NCBI GenBank assembly: GCA_018062505.1
Contig: JAGOSA010000005.1
Span: forward strand, 1-35,165
DNA: 35,165 nt
From: Minisyncoccota bacterium
GTDB taxonomy: Bacteria; Patescibacteriota; Minisyncoccia; Phycocordibacterales; UBA9973
Direction of reading: 5' to 3'
In this document: positions 29,201-35,165 of the stretch, in pieces
Layout of the letters: each line of letters starts with the position of its first letter
Position numbering within the stretch: the first letter of the stretch is position 1
Made by a program: the position numbers and the translations under genes
The notes under the pieces: model-generated
Seen by the model: only the letters and a program-made list of their open reading frames with translations
What the model was told of the DNA's origin: nothing
Database searches by the model: none

Positions 29201-29893
29201 CTACTGAGCTGGGACTGCAGCTTTCGGAGCAGTAACTTTCTTCGTTGTTGTAGCCTTTGTATCTAGGTTAAGTTTGAGCACATCTTCGATCTGTTCTTTG
29301 GTCTGGAGACCAGCGTACACATTGCCGTTAATAATCAATGCTGGGAGATCGCTTGGAACCTTGTAGATTGAGATAAGCGTGCGGATTGCAGAGAGATCGA
29401 GATTGTAGTCGAAAGAGTATACGCGAAGCTCAGGGTAGGCATCGTGGAGCTCTGTGAGGATGTATCCTTGGCGGACACAGTCAGGGCAAGTATCTTCATT
29501 GGCATAGAAATAGAGGACGAAAACGCTCTTCTTGCCGCAGCGCTCGCTGATCTTTTTCATGAGCAAGTAATCTTTGATTTCAAGCAAAGAATACGACTGC
29601 TTGAGCTGCTTGATCTGATCGCTTCCCGATCCAAAGTTCTGTTCAGTAAAAGCGATTTTGTCAGCGAGAGATGTTAGTTCGTCCGAAAGCACAGAAGTTG
29701 TTACTTCTTTGCAGGAAAGTTCTTCAAGGAGCGAATACTGGACTTCTGAAGACAAAATGTCGACAGAAAGCTTATCCTCGATAGACTTGAGCTCGTTGAG
29801 CTTTTTGCTGTTGAGGGTATTTGAAATGTAGAGCGCCGTGCCGAAGACGCCAAGGGTAATTATGAAGACAATGAGGTATTTTTTCCAATCCAT
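29201..29893 (-). CDS. Membrane-anchored thioredoxin-like protein, CPDC motif (230 aa)
   Basis: One N-terminal helix (about 7-25) anchors a helical linker (about 28-120) and a thioredoxin-like fold. The active site is CPDC at 136-139 (after NEDT), and SDLPALIING (about 181-190) supplies the cis-proline strand. Two further cysteines (61, 119) lie in the linker. It is probably a redox partner on the outer face of the membrane. It is the second gene after the GT2 synthase, separated by 11 nt. It is one of the few genes here with a GGAGG/AAGG tract upstream of its ATG. The tail is rich in Thr, Lys, Ala and Pro. Confidence 0.8.
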   Translation of the reverse strand: MDWKKYLIVFIITLGVFGTALYISNTLNSKKLNELKSIEDKLSVDILSSEVQYSLLEELSCKEVTTSVLSDELTSLADKIAFTEQNFGSGSDQIKQLKQSYSLLEIKDYLLMKKISERCGKKSVFVLYFYANEDTCPDCVRQGYILTELHDAYPELRVYSFDYNLDLSAIRTLISIYKVPSDLPALIINGNVYAGLQTKEQIEDVLKLNLDTKATTTKKVTAPKAAVPAQ

Positions 29894-29904
29894 AGACTCT
29901 TACC

Positions 29905-31143
29905 TTACCTCCATGCCGTCTTTTTGGCAAATATGGTGTTATAGACAGCTTTTAAGAGCCATAGTGGCGCAATGACGCTATAGATGGCGAAAAACCAGAG
30001 GTAATTGAGAGAGAATTTTGGGCGTCCTTCTGCCATGCGGCTGCCGATAAGCATAGCGAGGATGACAGTACTATAGAGCGTAATGACAACGATATTCATA
30101 GCTTGCGTATTCAAATAGAACGGATCGAAAAGGTGCGCTGGCCAAGTAAAAGTGAGCCCGACTGTAGAAATCCTGACTGTTTGCTCAACAATAAAGTTGA
30201 ATAGCTTATAAACTGAGAAAAAGAAAATAAAGCAAACAGAAATGACAGATAGGACACCGGACGGCACTGTGAAGAAAGCGAAATTGCCGAACTCTTTTTT
30301 GAAAAGGAGATGGCGGTAGTCGATTGTATTTTGGATGAAGCCGTAGATCCAGCGAAGACGTTGCTTGTAGAGTTTTTTGACTGTGTTTGGCGTAACAGTA
30401 TAAACGAAAGCATCGTTCGCGTGTTCAATCTTCATGTGATTCGCCTGCATGCGGTAAGCGATTTCCATATCTTCAGTATTGTGGGCCGAGCGGAAGTTGC
30501 CGATCTTAGCAAAAACCTGCGTGCGGAAAATAGAAAAAGGTCCAGGCGCCACGTGGATGGCATTGTTGAGGCCGAGCATTTTCTTTGTGTAAATTGCCCA
30601 GTGGTATTCGATCTTTTGGATGCGTTGAATGAGATTTTTTGGCTTTGTGACGATAATCGCAGGAGCAACAGCCATAACTTCTTGATTGTCGAAATAGGTC
30701 ATGATGCGCTTGAGAGCCTGTGGGTCAACGAAAGAGTCAGCGTCGAGACAGCCAACAAAGTCAGTTGTTGTTTTTTCAATACCGAGGTTCATAGCAGTGT
30801 GCTTACCGCCATTTTCTTTTGTGTAAGCAGTAATCTGCGGATGACCAACATAGTGCTGCATGACATTCCACGTATTGTCAGTCGAGCCGTCGTCGACGAG
30901 GATAATATTTACTTTGTCGCTTGGGTAGTCGAGAGCAAGCAAGGATTCGATTGTGCCGCCGATTGTCGTTTCTTCATTCCAGCAAGGCACAATAACCGTC
31001 ACAGACGGGTAGGTTTTGAGGTCGATTGGACCTTTTCGGTATTTGATTTCCTTTCTGCGCTCTATAAAGGTGACTAACAAGAAGATTTGGACGTAGATAG
31101 ACAGAAAGGAGAGGCCATAAAAGACAATTTCCTGGATTTGCAT
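29905..31143 (-). CDS. Membrane-bound family 2 glycosyltransferase (412 aa)
   Basis: A GT2 synthase with N-terminal helix (about 5-27), catalytic domain and several C-terminal helices (about 288-320, 348-368, 378-402). The motifs are DDGSTD (84-89), LDAD (133-136), GPFSIFR (201-207), TED (223-225) and QRLRW (261-265). The QxxRW motif marks the processive or membrane-exporting class. It is closer to full PgaC/NodC topology than the GT2 at 25630-26646. The start at 31143 follows TGGTATATT by 10 nt; the upstream in-frame extension would run through that promoter. The thioredoxin-like gene follows. The sugar donor and product are unknown. Confidence 0.9.
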   Translation of the reverse strand: MQIQEIVFYGLSFLSIYVQIFLLVTFIERRKEIKYRKGPIDLKTYPSVTVIVPCWNEETTIGGTIESLLALDYPSDKVNIILVDDGSTDNTWNVMQHYVGHPQITAYTKENGGKHTAMNLGIEKTTTDFVGCLDADSFVDPQALKRIMTYFDNQEVMAVAPAIIVTKPKNLIQRIQKIEYHWAIYTKKMLGLNNAIHVAPGPFSIFRTQVFAKIGNFRSAHNTEDMEIAYRMQANHMKIEHANDAFVYTVTPNTVKKLYKQRLRWIYGFIQNTIDYRHLLFKKEFGNFAFFTVPSGVLSVISVCFIFFFSVYKLFNFIVEQTVRISTVGLTFTWPAHLFDPFYLNTQAMNIVVITLYSTVILAMLIGSRMAEGRPKFSLNYLWFFAIYSVIAPLWLLKAVYNTIFAKKTAWR

Positions 31144-31153
31144 GATCGAGAAC

Positions 31154-31162
31154 AATATACCA
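31154..31162 (-). promoter_or_regulatory. Extended -10 promoter, second GT2 gene (near-leaderless)
   Basis: TGGTATATT on the minus strand, 10 nt before the ATG, so the leader is about 3 nt. Confidence 0.55.
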
Positions 31163-31195
31163 CAAAAGCGGCTTTTTCTCAATGGGGAGAAGGGA

Positions 31196-31204
31196 TGCTA
31201 TACT
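31196..31204 (+). promoter_or_regulatory. Extended -10 promoter, DsbA-like gene (leaderless)
   Basis: TGCTATACT followed by exactly 6 nt and the ATG at 31211. It diverges from the second GT2 promoter 34 nt away. Confidence 0.65.
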
Positions 31205-31210
31205 TCTGGC

Positions 31211-32017
31211 ATGGAAAATTCACAACAGAAGCGAAATATTGTGCCTTTATTCATCTTGCTCGTCGTCGTGGGCGGATTAATTGCTGCTTTTTACAAACCT
31301 GCTGCAAAAACAGCCTCGGATGACACGCTTGGGGCTTCCGCTCTCACATCAATTACTACGGGCATCGCGCCAATTGTTCCGGCGGATGATTCAACTACTT
31401 TTGAAACATTCTGCCAGACTACATGGCCTGGAAGTGAAGGTAAGACTGCAGTGCCAAATGTCCCAGGATACGCAGAGGGCGAACATTACTGCGGCAACCC
31501 TGATGCAAAAGTGATTATTGTGGAATACACAGATTTTGAATGTCCTTACTGCAAGCAATTTCATCCAACGCTCCAAAAGCTTGTCTATGAAAGCAATGGC
31601 CAGATCGGCTGGGTTCTCCGACACTACCCTATCGATGGTCTCCACGAGCGGGCGCGTCATGAAGCAGAAGCTGCTGAGTGCGCAGCAGAACAGCAAGGCG
31701 AAATTGGCTTCTGGAAATATGCCGACAAGATTTTTGAAGTAACATCGTCAAATGATTCTCTGTCGCCTTCTCTTTTGCCATTGATTGCGAAAGACCTCGG
31801 TCTCGATCGTGCTGCATTTGAAACATGTTTGGCGAGCGGCAAATACTTGCCAAAGATCGCAGCTCAAGAAGCTCTCGCTGAAGCAAATGGCCACGGCCCA
31901 ATCGGCACGCCAAATTCACGCATCATCATGAACGGCAAAGAAGTTGAAGAAGTGAGCGGCGCTGTGGACTACAATACGCTCAAGGCGAAGACTGATTTGT
32001 GGTTGAAGGCGGACTAA
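31211..32017 (+). CDS. DsbA-like thiol:disulfide oxidoreductase, membrane-anchored (268 aa)
   Basis: A signal anchor (about 10-27) and a linker of about 60 residues precede a DsbA-type thioredoxin fold. The active site CPYC (111-114) follows YTDFE, and GTPNSRI (232-238) supplies the cis-proline. A helical insertion between them is as in the DsbA/BdbD family. The cysteines at 68 and 94 in the linker and at 157 and 206 in the fold may form extra disulfides. It would introduce disulfides in secreted proteins; the Cys-rich giant surface protein is a plausible client. The start at 31211 is set by the promoter 6 nt upstream. No operon partner on this strand. Confidence 0.9.
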   Translation: MENSQQKRNIVPLFILLVVVGGLIAAFYKPAAKTASDDTLGASALTSITTGIAPIVPADDSTTFETFCQTTWPGSEGKTAVPNVPGYAEGEHYCGNPDAKVIIVEYTDFECPYCKQFHPTLQKLVYESNGQIGWVLRHYPIDGLHERARHEAEAAECAAEQQGEIGFWKYADKIFEVTSSNDSLSPSLLPLIAKDLGLDRAAFETCLASGKYLPKIAAQEALAEANGHGPIGTPNSRIIMNGKEVEEVSGAVDYNTLKAKTDLWLKAD

Positions 32018-32147
32018 GCACGGAAGCGCGGCTATGATCAGAGGCTGTGGTCAGAGAGAGAATGGAACAGTCCTCACTATATGCCCAAAACTCCCTCACT
32101 TAATTTTTGCTTAAGAAAAGATAAACAAAAATGTAAATGAAAATAAT

Positions 32148-32178
32148 AAAAATACCCTTATTTTATAAGGGTATTTTT
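32148..32178. terminator. Perfect palindromic bidirectional terminator
   Basis: A 14-bp perfect stem (32148-32161 with 32165-32178) with a 3-nt loop, A-run and T-run at its ends. Upstream, 32018-32147 holds nothing I can support. It can serve both the DsbA-like gene and rpoD. Confidence 0.88.
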
Positions 32179-32194
32179 ATATAAGAAATATGTT

Positions 32195-32282
32195 GCTAGT
32201 TTAGCCAAAGTAAGCTAAAGCTTGCTTTGACGTCGCTCGGACATAATGAATAAATTCATTATCGTCCTCGCTAGTCAAAGTA
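32195..32282. repeat. Short palindromic element behind rpoD
   Basis: Two inverted repeats lie side by side: AAAGTAAGC/GCTTGCTTT (32207-32215 with 32220-32228, one mismatch), and a strong one with ATAATGAAT/ATTCATTAT (32243-32251 with 32254-32262) nested inside GGAC/GTCC (32239-32242 with 32264-32267). They are flanked by an imperfect direct repeat, GCTAGT then CAAAGTA (32195-32212 and 32270-32282). The right copy includes the end and stop codon of rpoD. No T-run follows either hairpin. Confidence 0.5.
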
Positions 32283-33560
32283 GTTTCTGAGTCGTGCCAC
32301 CTTTTCGTTCTGGCGGAGCTTCTCGTGGACTTTGGCTTCGATCTGGCGGATACGTTCGCGAGTGACGCCGAATTCGGCACCAACTTCTTCGAGCGTGTGC
32401 TGCACGCCATCGAGCAAGCCGTATCTCATTTCCAAAATTCTGCGTTCCTTTGGCGAGAGATCGTTGAGGGCTTCGCGAATCTGGTCTTGGAGAATTGAGC
32501 GAGATGTTTCTTGGTCAGGGCGGAGAATTTTATCATCTGGAATAAATTCGCCGAGTGTCGACTTTTCATCATCATCGCCGACTGGAGCTTCGAGTGAGCG
32601 AGTGTCTTGGTTAATGTTTTCAATCACGTGAACTTTTTCGACTTCGATTCCCATTTCAGTTGCGATTTCTTCTGGAAGAGGATCGCGGCCGAGGTCTTGT
32701 GCAAGACGGCGAGAAACTTGTTTGTATTTAGAAATGGTTTCCACCATGTGCACAGGAATACGAATTGTGCGAGATTGATCGGCAAGTGCGCGAGTAATAG
32801 ACTGGCGAATCCACCATGTTGCGTACGTCGAGAATTTGAAACCCTTGTGGTAATCGAATTTCTCAACGGCTTTGAACAGACCAAGGTTACCTTCCTGAAT
32901 CAAGTCGAGAAGCGTGAGGTCAGGCGATCGTCCAACATACTTTTTCGCAAGCGAAACGACGAGACGAAGGTTCGCACGAGCAAGCAAGTTTTTGGCTTCC
33001 TTATCCCCTGCTTCGATTCGGCGAGCGAGCTCGCGTTCTTCTGCAGCAACGAGAAGCGGATACTGGCCGATTTCCTTCAAGTAAATCTGAATGGAATCGT
33101 ATGCAGCAGCTTCGCGTCCTGTTTTGCCTGGCACGAGGTCGATACCGTCGACATCGAGCAAGTTGCCGCCTTCGAGCACGTCGATGCCAGCAACTGAAAA
33201 CTTATCGTATAGCTTATCAAGGAACATAATGTTGTTCTCGATATCAGGAAATACTTTCAAGATCTCGTCATACGTAATGAAGCCACGCTTTTTGCCTTTG
33301 ACGACGAGCTCATCAGCTTTGACGTCGAGTGCTTTGCCCTTTTTTTCCGAAGCAGAAAGCTTGCCTTCTTTGACAACAACTTTCTTGGCAACTTTAGGCG
33401 AGCTCGTTTTCGGCGCAGCTTTTTTAGCGACTTTTTTCGCAGGCTTTGCGACAGTCTTTTTGACAACTTTTTTGACGACCTTCTTGGCTTTTGGTGCGGG
33501 CTTTTTCTTCCCTGCGGCCTTGGTCGTCTTTTTTATTGTTTTCTTAGCCATTTTTTTCAT
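32271..33560 (-). CDS. rpoD: Primary sigma factor, sigma-70 family (429 aa)
   Basis: It directs RNA polymerase to housekeeping promoters. A region 1.1-like module lies at about 91-133, region 1.2 begins at [15 protein letters not shown], region 2 contains the [19 protein letters not shown] and [14 protein letters not shown] motifs, and region 4.2 is [23 protein letters not shown]. All DNA-contacting regions are complete. The first 75 or so residues are an unusual Lys/Ala/Pro/Val-rich tail resembling a histone H1 tail. Two ATGs (33560 and three codons on) are possible starts; neither has a Shine-Dalgarno site. It starts 16 nt after dnaG, so it is cotranscribed with it. Confidence 0.97.
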   Translation of the reverse strand: MKKMAKKTIKKTTKAAGKKKPAPKAKKVVKKVVKKTVAKPAKKVAKKAAPKTSSPKVAKKVVVKEGKLSASEKKGKALDVKADELVVKGKKRGFITYDEILKVFPDIENNIMFLDKLYDKFSVAGIDVLEGGNLLDVDGIDLVPGKTGREAAAYDSIQIYLKEIGQYPLLVAAEERELARRIEAGDKEAKNLLARANLRLVVSLAKKYVGRSPDLTLLDLIQEGNLGLFKAVEKFDYHKGFKFSTYATWWIRQSITRALADQSRTIRIPVHMVETISKYKQVSRRLAQDLGRDPLPEEIATEMGIEVEKVHVIENINQDTRSLEAPVGDDDEKSTLGEFIPDDKILRPDQETSRSILQDQIREALNDLSPKERRILEMRYGLLDGVQHTLEEVGAEFGVTRERIRQIEAKVHEKLRQNEKVARLRNYFD

Positions 33561-33576
33561 ATAGTTATTGCTTCGC

Positions 33577-35165
33577 TTATGAGAGCTCCGTCAATTGACG
33601 ATTATGCTTGATCTTGTAAATAATATCTCCTAATCTTTTTGATTCAGTGTGAAGTGTTAAGGCTTCGCTTCCTGCTTTGCGTATTTCGGCTTCGCGCATT
33701 TTTCTGAGTACATCTGCAAGCAGTTCTTCGTAGTGGGCAAGGAGTAAGGTTGATATCAGTTCTGATGCGATCTTGTCGAGAATGTCACTGCCGCCATAGT
33801 AAAGTTCGGCTTCGAGTTCGAGTGCTGGCATCCTTTCGGATGAAATCGATGCTGCAAATGATTCGAGCGGCACACCCATGGCTTCGACAAATCCTTTCCG
33901 TATCTCCTCAAAGTTAACTTTATCACGGAATACTTTTTCGAAACCCACAATTCGCTCGGCGGCTGATTCTTTTGCCGAACGAACTTTCAGAATCGGAGGC
34001 GATTCGTTTTGCTGATCTGGATTGCTGTTTTGATTTCTATCTAACGAACCATATTGATTACTGCTATATGTTCCGCTGGTCGTCGCTGGCTTCGGCATGA
34101 GTTTTTTCAAGTCATCGCGAACAGCAGCTTCTGGAATATCGAACAAATCAGCAACGCGCTTCATGTAGTACGATTGCTCCATGTTACCAGGAAGAGCTGC
34201 AATGAGCGGTAGAACTTCTTCTTTGGCTTTCTTGATCTGATCTCTTGGTGAATCGCTTGCGCGCTTCGCCGCAAGCATCAAGTAGTCGATTACTGATTGA
34301 GCATTCGCGAGAGCTTCTTTCCAAACTTCAGGATTTTCTTGGATAACATCGGCTGGATCTTTTGCTTTCTTGCCGTCTGTCTCAACGAGCGTCACCGCTT
34401 TTGCTTCAAGTCCAAGCTCAAATGACAGCAATGCAGCTTTCCTGAGTGCTGCCTGGCCTGCTGCATCATTGTCGAAACAAAAGACGAGCTGATCTGTAAA
34501 GCGCTTGAGAAGCTGCAAATGCTCTTCTGTGAGCGCAGTTCCGGAAACAGCTACGACATTTTGGTTGCCGGCTTGATGGATCATGACTGCATCCATCTGG
34601 CCTTCAACAATAATGACTTTGCCTTCGCGTAGAATCGCCGACTTTGCAAGATCAAGTCCATAGAGCACAGATGACTTGTGGTACATCGTTGTCTCTGGAG
34701 AGTTTACGTACTTCCCCATTTGGTCGTCGCCGCCCGGAAGAATGCGTCCAGTGAATGCAATTGGCTTGCCTTGCGTTGAAGCAATCGGAAACATTATTCG
34801 ATTGCGGAAGCGATCGTACGGATTGCTCTTGCCTTTGATCGACAGCCCAGCTTTTTCAATGAGACCTTGCTGCCAACCTTTTTGACGAAGATGATTCACA
34901 AGATTTTCCCAGCCGTCTGGAGCAAAGCCGATGCGAAATGTTTTTGCAGTCGCACCAGATATGCCGCGAGACTTTAAGTACTCAATTGCAATCGGAGATT
35001 TTCGGAGTTCGGATTCGTAGAACTTGGTTGTTGCTTCGAGAACATCGTAGAGCATTGCCTTCTCGCCGCCATCGCGTTTTGCGCGAGCATCGAGCGTGAC
35101 ACCAGCGCGTTCAGCCAAAAGCCGAAGCGTTGCCGGAAAATCCAAACCTTCAATATCCTGCACAA
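33577..35165 (-). CDS. dnaG: DNA primase, 5' end cut by window edge
   Basis: Primase lays RNA primers for replication. The N-terminal zinc-binding domain and gene start lie beyond the right edge. Visible parts are the RNA-polymerase/TOPRIM core with [35 protein letters not shown], the TOPRIM glutamate in [17 protein letters not shown] and the acidic FDNDAAG (canonical DGDxAG with Gly to Asn). A spacer rich in Ser, Asn and Gln follows (about 365-395 of the visible part), then a helical C-terminal helicase-binding-like domain. It is followed by rpoD after 16 nt, the classic dnaG-rpoD order. Confidence 0.96.
   Translation of the reverse strand, partial: VQDIEGLDFPATLRLLAERAGVTLDARAKRDGGEKAMLYDVLEATTKFYESELRKSPIAIEYLKSRGISGATAKTFRIGFAPDGWENLVNHLRQKGWQQGLIEKAGLSIKGKSNPYDRFRNRIMFPIASTQGKPIAFTGRILPGGDDQMGKYVNSPETTMYHKSSVLYGLDLAKSAILREGKVIIVEGQMDAVMIHQAGNQNVVAVSGTALTEEHLQLLKRFTDQLVFCFDNDAAGQAALRKAALLSFELGLEAKAVTLVETDGKKAKDPADVIQENPEVWKEALANAQSVIDYLMLAAKRASDSPRDQIKKAKEEVLPLIAALPGNMEQSYYMKRVADLFDIPEAAVRDDLKKLMPKPATTSGTYSSNQYGSLDRNQNSNPDQQNESPPILKVRSAKESAAERIVGFEKVFRDKVNFEEIRKGFVEAMGVPLESFAASISSERMPALELEAELYYGGSDILDKIASELISTLLLAHYEELLADVLRKMREAEIRKAGSEALTLHTESKRLGDIIYKIKHNRQLTELS

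Noticed and set aside
30310-31077. A 255-codon plus-strand frame opposite the second GT2 gene
   Set aside because: Antisense shadow of the GT2 catalytic domain; no family pattern and no start signal.
32018-32147. A 26-codon frame after the DsbA-like gene
   Set aside because: No start signal, no recognisable product, and length expected by chance.
32201-32410. A frame-shifted alternative C-terminus for RpoD ending in the palindromic element
   Set aside because: It runs through conserved region 4 of the sigma factor in the wrong frame; the true frame ends normally at 32271.
33540-33600. A separate rpoD promoter with TTGACG in the end of dnaG
   Set aside because: The hexamer 17-18 nt downstream (GCAATA or CAATAA) is a poor -10 box, so cotranscription with dnaG is the simpler reading.
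1-35165. Alternative genetic code with TGA read as glycine or tryptophan
   Set aside because: No in-frame TGA occurs within any conserved gene, so there is no evidence of reassignment; TGA is simply not used.

Overview
The window looks like a chromosomal segment of a Patescibacteria (Candidate Phyla Radiation) bacterium, most likely Parcubacteria-like. The protein repertoire suggests this: divergent short housekeeping proteins, DUF5011-decorated secreted enzymes, CPR-style large serine recombinase, MreBC, and many small one-helix membrane proteins. The placement is inferred from protein flavour, not from a marker tree. Conserved genes are intact with TGA read as stop. No confident gene actually ends in TGA: 21 end in TAA and 8 in TAG.

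Layout. 1-460: the C-terminal end of a large serine recombinase whose reading frame runs into the 3' half of a tRNA-Ala(UGC) gene, so the right edge of an integrated element probably lies here. 617-3765: an unknown membrane protein, a Ddl-like ATP-grasp ligase and a UvrC that lacks the C-terminal HhH domain. 3889-8689: a small lipoprotein and a giant membrane-anchored beta-propeller protein. 8812-20157 (mostly minus strand): uvrA, an unknown gene, a tandem DoxX membrane protein, a DUF3298-like protein, uvrB, two small proteins (one DUF1653), a secreted VWA protein, tgt and mreC. mreB follows and overlaps mreC. 21419-26646: a surface-polysaccharide locus with a GH26-like glycosidase on the plus strand, facing a minus-strand unit of a membrane GT2 synthase, a small two-helix membrane protein and a secreted NodB-type deacetylase. 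26815-29155: rpsB with a long structured leader, tsf, a one-helix protein and tRNA-Thr(UGU). 29201-32017: a second membrane GT2 plus a membrane-anchored thioredoxin-like protein, diverging from a DsbA-like oxidoreductase. 32271-35165: rpoD with a histone-like lysine-rich tail, and dnaG (5' end cut by the window edge).

How the genes fit together. All three nucleotide-excision-repair genes (uvrA, uvrB, uvrC) are present but scattered on one strand. mreB-mreC-tgt form a shape/tRNA-modification unit. dnaG-rpoD keep the classic macromolecular-synthesis order. The two GT2 synthases, deacetylase, GH26, DsbA-like and thioredoxin-like proteins together suggest synthesis, trimming and oxidative folding at the cell surface.

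Expression signals are unusual. Shine-Dalgarno sites are almost absent. Several genes have an extended -10 box (TGnTAnnnT) only 6-10 bases before the start codon, which predicts leaderless or nearly leaderless mRNAs. Some of these promoters sit directly behind the previous gene's terminator. Genes with recognisable -35 boxes tend to have real leaders, and the rpsB and first GT2 leaders contain hairpins that look regulatory.
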